From contig WUJK01000011.1 in assembly GCA_011317545.1 (NCBI GenBank), positions 1,627,501-1,691,500 of the forward strand: 64,000 nt of DNA. The letters are read 5' to 3'. The translations under genes were made by a program, and so were the position numbers. Source of the DNA: Coniella vitis. Lineage: Eukaryota; Ascomycota; Sordariomycetes; Diaporthales; Schizoparmaceae. This document shows, in pieces, positions 24,985-36,608 of this stretch (positions are counted from its first letter, which is position 1; every line of letters begins with the position of its first letter). The notes under the pieces are model-generated. The model had not been told where the DNA came from and did no database searches. It saw only the letters and a program-made list of their open reading frames with translations.

Positions 24985-25895
24985 GTGCACGGCCCACTCT
25001 GCACTTTCCTTTCCAAGGCTGTCTAGGGCACACACATTCTTTCAGTGGTGCCCCTGGCACTTGGCATAGTATGTGGTTTTTCCTGCCTTTCTTGCTCCTT
25101 CAGGCTTGCCTGTCCTTCTTACTCATCATCAACGCGACTGGGCGCTGCTGGGAGCTGAAACACACACTTGCTTGGCAGGCAGCCAAGCAAGCCCTCTGTG
25201 TGTGGCAAACTCTTGATAGCAAGTCTGCATATCAATCATGTCTTTGCTTTTTTTATTGCTCTTCCCGTGCACAACAGTATCACTATACGCGCCCCCATCC
25301 AACCCACGGCTCTTGCCCAGAGCACATAGTTTTACACCCAATCGACCCGCCTCGCTGCTTCGCCGTGTCGACCTCGGCTCCTCCGCAGCCAATCATGTGA
25401 CCCACGTTGCGGGCGACCGCCGCCGCCTAGAGAACGCAGCATGTGCTTTATGGGGGCGCCGAAATGGCCCCCTGGCTTGGGACGATCCCATGACGCGCGA
25501 CGAGCATGGCAGTTATACACGGTAGTAAAAGCATGGCAGAGATAAGCCCGTCCACCAGTCACGCCAAGCAGCCCACCAAAGCAAGTTCCCGTCCTAGGCG
25601 TGCAAGCGAGCGGCCCCCTGAGCCAAGCACTATCTAGCCTTGGCTAGTTACGCATGTGCAAGATCTTGGCCCAAAAATAAAGAAAAGGCAAACCAGCAGC
25701 CGCGCCAACTCTACTGGCAACCCCTCTGCGTACGGTGACATGCAAATGGCGGGGCGGAGATACGGAGAGCGGGGAGGACAGCGACGGTGGACCCAGATTT
25801 GCCAACGCAATCTCCTTTCGGCCAGAAGGAAAGCCAGTGCTGGGTGTGTGCTCGAGGCTTGCCCTCTCTGCCTCTCTGGCCCCTCTCTCGCCCCT

Positions 25896-25905
25896 TACTA
25901 TGTAC
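25896..25905 (+). repeat. TACTATGTAC motif copy
   Basis: Exact 10-mer in non-coding DNA about 600 bp upstream of the small conserved gene. Confidence 0.75.
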
Positions 25906-26185
25906 AGGCGGATGGCGCGTGGCAGGTGCGAATGGCGAGCCAGGCGAGCCTGCAAGCCTGCAAGCCGTGTGCGCCCTGGAGGTACACAGTACTGTTCGGC
26001 TCAGAAATGCTGTTACGCATACGTGCGGCCAAGCTAGCCCTGAAGCAGGAGCCAAGCAGCGCCCGGCCCATCCGACGGCGCAACTGTCATCTGCATTGTT
26101 TTGGGTAAGTCGATCCGCCACGCGCTGGTTCACTTTGTCAAACGACCTGCTGGCTGCAACTCCTCTGTTCTTATCACTGCCAGTC

Positions 26186-26192
26186 TATAAAA
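26186..26192 (+). promoter_or_regulatory. TATA box upstream of small conserved gene
   Basis: TATAAAA followed by a CT- and CA-rich leader of about 300 nt up to the ATG at 26496. This is classical fungal core-promoter architecture with a long leader. Confidence 0.6.
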
Positions 26193-26495
26193 CACGGCCC
26201 TCTCCCACCCTGCAGGCTCCTTTACGACACGTCTCCCAACCCGTCAATCAACTGCTGTCCAGCATCCCTTTGTCCTATCTTGACACCCTAGCCAACACAC
26301 ACTTTCCACGTAACTCGCCGCATCCATCCGTCCCAAAAACGTCACTATCAACGTCAGCCATCTTTGCACTTGACCAAGTTCCGCAAATAAAACCAAGGAC
26401 CGCAACCCTACTCGTGCCCCAATATCACGCCGTAACAAGCCACTTGCTCTTACTTTTCTACCAAACCAAAACCAACCAAACCAACACACAGAACC

Positions 26496-26768
26496 ATGTC
26501 TTCGCACAGAACTCCTCTCCTCAACTTTTTGCCCTTGGGCCCCGTCACTTCTGCCTCTTTCCCCAAGGCCCAGGCTACTCAAGCCTCTCCCTCTTCTGCC
26601 GACAGTAACAACGCTGCACCTGCTGAGCACAAGCGACGCAGCTCGTCTCTTAGCAGCGACGGCAAGTCAGCTGGCTACCGCGTCCTCAAAGTTGCTCCCG
26701 TCCACTTTGGTGAGCACGCCGGCGATCACAAGAACGACTGGCACGATGTCGAGGTTGCCGTCGAGTAA
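26496..26768 (+). CDS. Small conserved fungal protein of unknown function
   Basis: A single exon of 90 residues starts MSSHRTPLLNFLPLGPV and ends in a PVHFGEHAGDHKNDWHDVEV segment. The order is a hydrophobic LLNFLPLGPV head, an Ala/Ser-rich middle, a basic KRRSSSLSS patch that could be phosphorylated, then a VLKVAPVHFGEH-DHK-D-H block. I recall this arrangement from short uncharacterised proteins widespread in Pezizomycotina. It has no signal peptide, membrane segment or catalytic motif. A good TATA box and CA-rich leader precede it, and the ATG context (ACCATGTC) is favourable. It is the only convincing gene in about 26 kb and has a large upstream region to itself. The function is not known to me. 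Confidence 0.8.
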   Translation: MSSHRTPLLNFLPLGPVTSASFPKAQATQASPSSADSNNAAPAEHKRRSSSLSSDGKSAGYRVLKVAPVHFGEHAGDHKNDWHDVEVAVE

Positions 26769-28359
26769 AAGACCCCATTTCGAAACGGCGACATACGAGC
26801 GCCTGGCACCCAAGCAGCTGATAACCAAGCCGTTGGCTGCGTCGAATGGCAGGGCGTCCAGTCGGCTGGTCGTAGCTTTCGACCACCGGCTTGAATGAAT
26901 GATGCAGCGCTCCCCCCCAACTGGACTGTTTTCTTCACCCCGATCATGGCGACATGGTCTTGATTCTACTGAATTAAGGGAGATCACTTCGGGTACGGAC
27001 TTTTCCTTATTTGTCGCCCGGTTTTCTTAAAGACGGACTGACCGCGGCTATCGGCGGCTCATGAATGATGATTTCTATCACGGTTCCATTTGTCAAGCAC
27101 AACAAAAAAGATCCGCAAACTGTTGGCACAACCAGAACCACAAAGGGAAAAAAAGAGTTGGAGGTTCGGGACTTTGGGGGCTTGAATGGGACAGGGGCGC
27201 GACTGCGCACATTCTTTTGTTGACACCGCATTGAAAGTGTCCTCGCTTGTGGTACAGCAATGCCATTTGATAAGAGTTGCATGCTCAACAGTGGGCCTAC
27301 GCAACTGCCATTGGCGCGGCTCGGACATGCATGAGCTTGAAAAGATAGTACTACGTTGTTGAGCAGAGGTGTTTTTTGCAAACACAGTGGAGCCCTCCAT
27401 TTAGCTATCGCATGTTAATAAATCAAACTCAGCGATTGTCCAACAGCAAAGCCTGAAGAATCCTGGTGCTTGCAGTGTGACTCCCCCCTACCACGTATTG
27501 AAAGTATGCCAGTGCTTACTGCCTGCAAGCCGATAATCATATCCGCCCGACAAGCAAGCCAGCGCCAAGAGAGATGCATTTGGCCGTTGTTTCATGACCG
27601 AGAGGCATCTTCGCCTGTATTTGGTCCACAGACTCTTCTGCTGAGCCTGGTTCAAAAGCTGGATTGAAACGAGGTGAATCGAAACACTGGGTGCTACTTT
27701 GACGTAAATTTTGACAATTCACTGCAATCAAGACAACAACAAGTCTCTCAGGCCTTCTTGGCTGTAGCAGAAGCCTCTTGGCTCGGTCCCAAACCAACCC
27801 AATAACAAGTGTCAACAAGCGGACAAGTGCAGCTAGAGGCTGCCTGGAATGTTCTTGGCTGATACATGTTGCAGTACAGGACTAAGCTTTCAAGTACACG
27901 TGTCCCAAATGAGATGGTTTGGATTTCGATTCTAGGTACAAGAGGAAGTGTATTTCTAATTGAGTTTAAGTACGTCCTGCACATAGTATGTACAGCGTAC
28001 ATATACTCTCTTTCCATCGGCTTATGCTCACCTTTTCCATCAACCACGCCTATTGCTATTGACTATCACGTTGTTTGAGATTGGGTCTGTTTTGACTCGG
28101 CAGACTGAGTATATTCCGGAGGAAAATTAATATCTGGGGGCAAAGGAAAACAGCATGGGTAAAACAGTGCTTTCCGCAATCCCCAGCACGAGGGGGCTTG
28201 CATATCCCACGTTTTGGAGCTCTACAAAAAGTCGCGTAAGTACGACAAAGACCGCCCGGCGCCGAGCTCTGCAGAGTCCAGAGGCAAGAAATGCCGATCT
28301 TTCACTTGGCCCTTTTTTTTTTCTTTTCTTTCTTTCTTTTCTTCTTTTCTTCCCCCTTT

Positions 28360-28369
28360 TACTATGTAC
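28360..28369 (+). repeat. TACTATGTAC motif copy
   Basis: Exact 10-mer directly after a 50-nt CT-rich tract. Confidence 0.75.
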
Positions 28370-28795
28370 GTCGAGTGCGGATTCCGGTCAATGTGGCAAA
28401 GCGGCATGTGGCATTCTTTGTTTGTGGCTTATATTGTGTGATTGGGTTTCGGGGGGGTTTTCCCGTCCTTGATTTCTCGTTTCTGTTCGGTCTCGCTGTT
28501 TTTCAACAGGTTGGGATCTGAACCAAGTTCCAGGATATTGTGTTTGATCCATTTGCCCTTCTACAGTCTAACTTTTATCATCATCATCATGACAGCTGGG
28601 ACGCCCCGTGTTCCAAGGCGTGTGCCTGAAATGTACTATACACCACGGTGCGTGTTAAGAGAAAAGGTCTCGAGGAGCCAGCAGCCCATTAGTAGCAGCT
28701 TGATCAAGAGGCACCCCCATGGTCCCAAGCAGGACAGAACCGTGAGCTCATTCATTAGGAGATGAAAGGGTTGTTTCTTTTTCTTTTTCTTCTTC

Positions 28796-28817
28796 TTTTT
28801 TTTTTAAAAAAAAAAAA
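28796..28817. terminator. T-run/A-run palindrome
   Basis: Ten T are followed by twelve A, a self-complementary tract of the kind that can act in 3' end formation on either strand. No gene is adjacent, so the role is unclear. Confidence 0.25.
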
Positions 28818-30187
28818 GAGGCCAAGCAGTACAGTTTCCTCGTATACCAAGCAAAAGGGAACAGATCAGTAGTAGGGCCTTTTCCCTCTCTTCAGCTCCC
28901 GCTGCCCAGATGCATTTCGTGGCCGCTTGGCAAGCAAGCAGTCAATACGGTGAGTAATGTGTACTTGTCGAGTACTGCGTACAGTTCGTTCTTCTTTGTC
29001 TGATGCATGGCCATGGTTCTCGTTACAAGAATATCTTGCGCGGACAAAGAACGTTAGTCGGGCTCGCGTCCGTATCAAGTATAATGGCTTGTTGACCACC
29101 TCAAAGTCGATAGATAGATACTACTTAGCATTACGGCACGTACTATACCAGATACGCACACGTTTCAAGAGTCGACGGGCTTAGATGGTAAATATAAGGA
29201 CTGCAGTGATTTTTCAAAGCGACCGTTTTTTTTCTTTTTCTTCCCCAATCTGTAGAATCCCCTCGGCTCGATATGTGCGTGCTGTGTTGCTCATTCGAGT
29301 GTCACTATGTGTTGAAGCCTCATCGGGAGCCTTTCGACCCAGACGCTTGCCTAGAATCCATCTGCCTTGGCATCAACTCATCTACTTATACCACTGAGAT
29401 CTGTTGTCTTGGTTGTATACACGGTAGACAAGACACACTGCAAGTAATGTCAGAGCCCAACGGAGAGAACGAAACAGTTCAGCATAAGCACAAAGCACCA
29501 TAAGCTCCTAAAGTATCAAAAGCAGAACAATCATAAAGGCAAGAATTATCAAACAAGCTGGTGAACCCAAAACACCCCTGGACTGTGGTTGTTTGCGCGT
29601 AATTTTCAATCTCTGGAACAACCATGTGACTTGTGTTACTCTTTTTTTTTTTTTTTGTTTTCTTGTTATGAGTTTTTTTTCCCCCTCCTGCGTGTCTTGT
29701 CTCGTGTTTGGCCACCCTTACTGTCTCTTTTCAGACCGTGTTATCCCCTTTCAGTTTTCATTTCTGAGCCTCCCATATTCTGGCATATTCTCATCACCTT
29801 CGGGAACAACCTGGTATCTTTTCACTGTGTGCCTCGTCTAAAAAGAAAGTAACAGCCCACGAATATCCATTTTCTATGCGTCGCGCAACGATTTCCCTGC
29901 AGACACTCCCAGTCAAGAGGGATGGAACCCCCCTTCAGCCTCCTTTTTGTTTTTTAGTTTGTTTTGTTTTTCCTCCCATGGCGCGAATCTTCAAAACCGA
30001 AGAAGTAAAGAATTAAAAATCATGCAATTGTCCCTGGTTCGTTTTCATCTGGTGTCTTTATAGAATGTACAAATATTCAACTCGCTTCACGCCTTAATCA
30101 ATCATTCGTGGGAGATGTAGGAGAGCTACAAGGATAACGGTCAGCATCTTCGACTTGTCGACCATCCCGTTTTGACAAATGTGCTTA

Positions 30188-33100
30188 CTATTGATCTTGA
30201 CCACCAGCGGCACGTCCAGGGGTCCGAGGGGAGTAATTGGGTGACTTGAAACAGATTCATTAGCCTTGTCATGTTTTCAATTGGTCAGACAACATCACTT
30301 ACCGTGGGCGAGTAGCTTGGGCTGGTGGGAGACAAGTTTTGACCAGGAGAACGCTGGTAAGTCGGACTGGTTGGAGAGTATGCATCAGGCGACGTAGGTG
30401 ACCAAGTTGGTGAAGCAGGAGAGTATTGCGGCGAAGTCGCGTGCAAGTTTGGCGAGGTCGGGCTGTAGTTGGGGCTTGCTGGCGAGTACGACGGCGAAGT
30501 GGGCGAGGCGCCGAAGTTGCCAGCTGGGGAGGTTGGCGAGTACTTGGCAGCTGAAGGAGAGGTTGGGGAGTAGCTGGGCGACGTCGGGCTGTAGTTGGGG
30601 CTTGCGGGACTGGTTGGACCCCTGAGCATGGGCGAAGTAGGAGAGAAAGTGGGTGACGCCGGGCTAAAGGATGGAGAGCTGATTCCGTACCGACTTCCAC
30701 CGTCAATCATTGGCGAAGTGGGAGAGTAGGCACCCATTGGAGATGTGGGCGAGTAGCCTCCACTGTAGCCAAAAGGTGATGTCGGCGAGGTGCCATGACT
30801 GAAGGGGGACGTGGCTCTTGGGCTTGTGGGGTTGTGGCCAGAATCGCCAAAGCCACCACCCCAGGTGCTGAAGCCTCCGCTTGCAGGGCTCTCCGAACCC
30901 GCACCGACGATGGGAGAGAAGTTGCCCAAGGCAGGAGAGGACAATCCAAGGAAGCCACCCGACTCGGCCATTGGGGACCCGCTGTCGTAGGGAGTGGCCG
31001 CACCGTCCATGGGACCGTCCTTGATTGTCATGCCCGGCATGAGACCCATGCGTGAGTTGTCGGAGATGACAGTCTCCAGCATCTTGGGATCCAGCTGCAC
31101 CTCAAAGTGTCCTGTACCCATCGGGGCCAACTGACCAAGCATAACGTTTTCGGAAATACCCCGACAATCATCGAGCTCACCAGTGGCAGCAGCCTCGAGC
31201 AGAATCTCGACAGTCTCTTCAAAGGAACAACGCATCAGAGCACCAGTATCGGCGCGGTTGATTCCGTGACGGGTGACTGCGGCAATGCTGCCTCGGTACG
31301 TCATGACATCAACAAGAAGCGCCAAATGGCGGTGGTTAACGTAGGAACCGTCGAAGGCCAACACAGCAGTCAGTTCAGATAGCAGGGCCGATCGTGCCGC
31401 TTCGATACCAAACACCTCAATGACCTGGTGCAGCTGGTTCGTCGTGGTTCGCCTGGTGTCAACACCTGGAACCGCAAGCACTCCACGAAGAGAGGTTCCA
31501 GAGGTATCCAAGAAGCTCTCTTCACACTCTGGATCATCCGCAGTGGCCTTGAGTGAGCCATCACCAGCCTCAATCAAACGTGCACTCTTGTTGATGAAGG
31601 CACGGTCAATACCCGGCACACCACGCAGGGTGAGCTTGTCCAGCAGGTGCGTCTCGAGACGCTTGAGCATGACGTCCTCCTCCATATCCTCATCATATTC
31701 CTCACTGTCATCCTTGTCCTTCATGGACCGGATACGAATGACTTGGTCTTCGGCGTTGTTGTCACTGTAAATGATTGCTAGATCTCCCGCATATTCTTCC
31801 TTGAGCCGCTGCGCAACGTCCTCAACCTGGAGTTCCTTGTCAAGCATCTTTTGCCGATCTAGCGTGATACGCAACACCCATTTGGTCTGGCGATCGATAT
31901 CTTGTTGGCCCTCAGGAATGAGATAGTATGACTCTATCATGTCCAAATCATCCTGAACAACGGTTGATGTAACATCAGGATCATAGAAGATTTCTGTCAT
32001 CAGAGTGACTGCACGCAAATTGGTGTGCTCGACCAGACTACGCAACGTCTTGGCCGCCTCCTGACTGTAGTCGCCCGGCTCCAAGAAGACCTGCATACTG
32101 GGAGTCTTGATATCACTTGCGACGTTCAAAATCTCTTTGAGACGTGGCACACCAAGAGTGACGTTCTTGCTGGCAACACCAGTAAAGTGGAATGTGTTGA
32201 GTGTCATTTGAGTGGCGGGTTCACCAATGGACTGTGCGGCAAGCACACCCACCATCTCGCCAGGGTTGACCATGGATCGTGACCAGCGGTTTTCAAGCTC
32301 ACCAAGAATATGGTCAAACGCAAGGCGTGTCAGCCGTTGTTCCATTGCCAAACGCTTGAAGGCAAGCCGCGACCGAAGCTGGGCCTTGAACAGAATGGTG
32401 GCACTCTCGTCGGCCTCCTTGGAGATGGGGTCATCACCTCGGACGACGACCATGCGTGCCAAGAGTGCCTGCACAGCAGGAACAACGTCACGAGGACGCA
32501 GATCGCTTCGCTTTGTAGGGTCAATGCGGAAGAGAGCAATAGCGCTGTTGATCATTCTTTCAATGTTCAAGGGCAGCTGCATTTGTGTCTCAATCTTGTT
32601 CTTGCTTAAGAAGATCCTGCGAAGAGCGTCACGGTCATTGGTGAGCTGCTCATACTCGGCATCCAGCAGTTGCTGTTCGGTAGTGTCGCTGATAAGCAGT
32701 TTGCCATTTTCAAGAGCGGCACTCAGACCCTTTGCATCGTCCGTGTCGACCTTGTAACGAGTATCAAACTTGCCGTGCGAAATGTCGAGGAAATCAACCT
32801 TTTGCTTCTCAATGTGCATACCATCAAGACCATCTTCACCGTAGACAAACTGGATGATATCGTTGAGCGAGTTACGAACAGTACCGTCGTACTTGGCAGT
32901 CACATCCTCAAGTGCCTTGACAAGACGACGCTGGATGTAACCGGTTTCGGCGGTCTTGACTGCTGTATCGATCAAACCTTCTCTACCAGCCATGGCGTGG
33001 AAGAAAAATTCGGTGGGGGTCAGTCCGCGAAGATACGAGTTCTCGACGAACCCACGAGCTTCAGGAGAATAGTCGTCCTTGGTGAAGTGCGGCAATGTCC

Positions 33101-35553
33101 TGTACTTGAAACCGAATGGAATACGCTTACCCTCCACAACCTGCTGACCCACAAGGGCTGTCATCTGCGAAATGTTGATGGAAGAACCCTTGGAACCAGA
33201 CCGAGACATGGTGACTGCATTGTTCAAATCCTTGAGAGAGTTCTCAGTGGTTGTACCGGCCTTGTCACGGGCGGTATTCAACTCCTTGGAAACTTTGCTC
33301 TCAAAGGTCTCTCGAATGCTCATACCAGGAAGCGGCTCCAGGGTGTTTGCTGTAGCTTCTGCCACAATGGTCGCGACGAGATCCTTTTGTCCGTTGATGT
33401 CTTCTTGAATCTTCAAGATGGTGTCTTTATCGGGAATTGTGTCACCAATACCAATACTGTGACCATTGTGCAGAAGCCAATAAGCGACGACTCGCTGACA
33501 AGCGTTCAGGAAGTGCATGGCGGCATGAGGACCGAGCTCGTTGTAAGCGATGTGAATAATACCGCCTGCAGACGCGCCCACAATCTTTTTGGTCAGCAGA
33601 CCATAGACGAGTTCACCATTGATGATTCTCTGGGTGTCGTCGTTGAGAGGGAAGTCGTTGCCACCCATCTGAAGACTGACTTCCTTGGGAATAATCATGC
33701 TGATGATTTGCTTGCCTGTCCAACGAGGAGTGGGCTTGAGGATGGCAGGGATCGGAACAATGCCATCCCAGTCCTCAACCCACAGCATAAGATTCATTAC
33801 CTGCTCTTTGGTGAGGAAGACATCACGTCGGCACATCTTGTATGCGCCGGCTAACGAGTCTTGTACGATACCCATGAGCGGCGAGTTTCTTTGAGGCGAA
33901 ACAATGTTGAGCGGCACCAGACAAAGGTTCTGGACCTCAGCACGCGTCTCCTCGGTCTGCGGAACGTGCAAATTCATCTCGTCACCGTCAAAGTCGGCAT
34001 TGTAAGGAGACGTAACCGACAAATTGAGACGGAAGGTAGAGTACGGCATCACTCTCACACGGTGACCCATCATGGATTCTTTGTGCAGAGAGGGCTGACG
34101 GTTGAAAATGATATAATCACCGTCAATGAGATGTCGCTCCACCTTCCAGCCATACTCGAGGTTGATTTGACTGGCGCGCTTGTGGTGGCGCAAATCGATA
34201 CGCGTGCCGTCTGAACGAATGACATACTTGGCACCGGGATGCTCGTTGGGACCATTCTCCACGAGCTTGTGCAGGCGACCAATGTTGTACGGTGTCACAG
34301 TTTCCGGGTATGTAAGAGTCCTTGCAATACTGCGAGGCACGCCAACCTCATCGAGAGAAATATTGGCGTCACCTGTGATGACCGTACGTGCAGAAAAGTC
34401 AACACGTTTTCCCATCAAGTTGCCCCGAAGACGACCCTCCTTGCCCTTGAGACGCGCACGGATAGCCTTGACTGGACGTCCGCTCTTTTGGAGAGCACGA
34501 GGCGTTCCAGCAATGTCGTTGTCCATGTATGTGGCAACATGGTACTGCAGAAGCTGCTCAAAGTCGTTGATGATATGACCAGGAGAGCCTTCATTCTTGG
34601 CCTGCTTGACGTTGCCGTTGGCCCTGATGATGTCACCAAGCTTGTAGGTCAAATCGTCTTCATTTCGAATACCCTGACCAGTACCGTCCATACTGATAGA
34701 GGGCCGGACGGGAGGAGGTGGCACTGGAAGGACAGTGACGATCAGCCACTCAGGCCGAGCGTAGTCCTTGTTCAAACCCATATCCTCCAAGTCCGCGTCG
34801 CTGATCCTACGGAAAATCTCGAGCACCTTTTCAGCACTAATGGGCTTCTCGACAATATCCTTGGCGGAGCCACCATCCTCTTTCTGCTGTTGGATCCTCT
34901 GTCGAAGCTCGAGGGGATATTTGCGAATCAGAGGTTGTTCGTTGCCACAACCGCCGTGGTCATGGGGTGCTTGCTTGGGTTTATTGTCCGGATCGAACTC
35001 CTCGTCCTTGCTCTTGTGGGTGCTCGCATTTTCACATTTTCTCTTCTTCTTACAGGCTTCCCAGACTCGGTTGAATCGGGTTTTGGGGTCTCGAATCCCA
35101 ACAGCTGCTTTGAACTCTGGGTCCTCCTGATAGAATATCAGCATCAGCATCTGCAATCTGAAAAAGAATCAGTAAACAAAATCAGGCAAGACCAACCCTG
35201 TCAGCCAAAGGCTTGCTGCAATAGTTGCAAACAATCTCCAAGATCTTCTTCGTCTTGTTGAGGAAGCCAGGGTGGAAGACAGGTGTGGCGAGCTCGATGT
35301 GACCAAAATGGCCAGGACATTCCGACATGTTCTCGGTGCACGTCTTGCACTTGAACTGGCGATCGACAGAGCCAAGGCGAGGGTCGTTGAGGCCGAACTC
35401 GCGGGGCTGTGTCTTCTCTGCATTCATCGTCTCCGGGTATTGAATGTGAGCCACACTCATGCTCTTGATTTCGTCGGGCGACAGGAGACCGAACTGGATC
35501 TCCTGGATCGTCTTGACGGGCGCACTCGAGTGCGGAAAGTAGAGGTTCGCCAT
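30188..35553 (-). CDS. rpb1: RNA polymerase II largest subunit
   Basis: Catalytic subunit of nuclear RNA polymerase II. Exons read as 35553-35197, 35126-30303 and 30244-30188, joining in frame to 1745 residues, normal for a fungal Rpb1. The start MANLYFPHSS is the usual N-terminus. Zinc ligands C69, C72, C79 and H82 are visible, as are the clamp cysteines C109 and C112 with partners in exon 2. The catalytic NADFDGD is at 495-501, and the trigger-loop and bridge region appears as TQMTLNTFHFTG. The C-terminal domain from about residue 1560 has many degenerate YSPTSPx heptads. Intron 1 (70 nt) joins LADR to EDPEF. Intron 2 (58 nt) lies inside the heptad array, and its removal adds SPNYSPRTPG and the tail AAGGQDQ. 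Without that splice the protein would end early at VSDVV. Confidence 0.97.
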
Positions 35554-36608
35554 GATTGCGAGTGGAAATAGGGCGTCTCGTATCAAAATGAGGGTGTTGT
35601 TGGGTGGTTAGCGATGGTGTGCAGTGGGCCTGCGGGGAAGCCGCTGTGTCGAAGTGATCAATGTGAGGCCACCGAAATATCCTCGCGTCGGTAGGTTGAC
35701 AAGGAAATTCGTGAACTAGGTGAAAGGAAGGCTCGAGTTCCGAAATCTGATTGGTGAATAGAGTCTTCAACAATAAACGCTCGTGAGTGTTTTGATGCCG
35801 ATGGCTCCTCCGCGTTCACGAACCAGGCCGCCCAATGGCCCCCAGTGGACCGAGTCGTGGCCCTCGTCGACTCGTCCAGTGTCGCAATCGTGGAAAAAGT
35901 ACGTCTAATCAATCGCCTAGAGCGCGGTCGTCAAAATCGGTGTCGGAAAGGTGCCTTGAAGGTGTTGCGCGGGTCCCGACACGCGTGACAAGGTGTGCGG
36001 AAGGGGGTTGAGAGGTTGAGGTCTGGGGGCGAGTTTGGGAAAATCAAGCGGCGTGAGATGGGAAGGCCAAAGGTCGCGACCAGCTGTTGCCGGTGGTCCG
36101 TGCGCTGCCAGCGGGCAGGTCCACACCAGATGACATAAGCATCAAGTGAATCAGTGGCAAAACGCAGGCACGACGAACATGTAAGTATCGTGACCTGAAC
36201 ATCCAGAGAACTCCTCCTTCAGTCTGACACTGGGCAAAGTGCACACGTCCACTTGACTGTGGCCACAATAATACAATATAGAGACCATACAGACCTCACC
36301 AGATTGAGCCTTTTCGCGTCATTGGACGTCATTCCTACTGTAGCCTTTGCCTTGAACCAGTAGTAGCGACCTCCACATCGAGACCCACTTCTCAGAGAGC
36401 CTCGCGGCGTGACTCTATGGAGGTTTCAGTCCTATGTACGTACGGAGTACGTACCTAATTGTACACATTGCGTTCACCATGGTAGGCATGGATATATCAA
36501 ACTCGATAGCCCATTCAAACAGACCTCCCATCAGCCGCGCATACAATGATCACGTGGCACGACAGTGCAAATGATATTTTTTGTCATTCTGGGTATTCTC
36601 ATGTATGA
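35554..36608. other. rpb1 promoter and swd1 3' flank
   Basis: No gene is recognised in these 1055 bp. Both neighbours are on the minus strand, so this is the upstream region of rpb1 and the 3' flank of swd1. It contains a palindromic GTACGTACGGAGTACGTAC-like tract at 36436-36454 and a CACGTG site near 36550. Confidence 0.5.

Larger units (their letters stand above)
22001..26160. other. Gene-poor region
   Basis: No supported gene. It contains a C-run and CT-rich tract at 22020-22140, a run of ten G at 24281-24290 and an AGCTC/GCTAG repeat at 24940-24984. The last part leads into the promoter of the small gene at 26496. Confidence 0.5.
26769..30187. other. Intergenic region between small gene and rpb1
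   Basis: No supported gene. It includes CT- and T-rich tracts (28310-28360, 29640-29700), a T10-A12 run at 28796-28817, and the 3' flank of rpb1 at its right end. Confidence 0.5.

Noticed and set aside
25787..26608. 273-codon plus-strand frame overlapping the small gene start
   Set aside because: It runs through the TATA box and leader of the gene at 26496 in another frame; low-complexity Ser/Pro/Thr composition is due to the CT-rich leader.
32670..35261. Long plus-strand open frames (32670-33854 and 34239-35261) opposite rpb1
   Set aside because: They are mirror frames of strongly conserved rpb1 coding sequence, produced by its codon usage; no promoter, start context or family resemblance.
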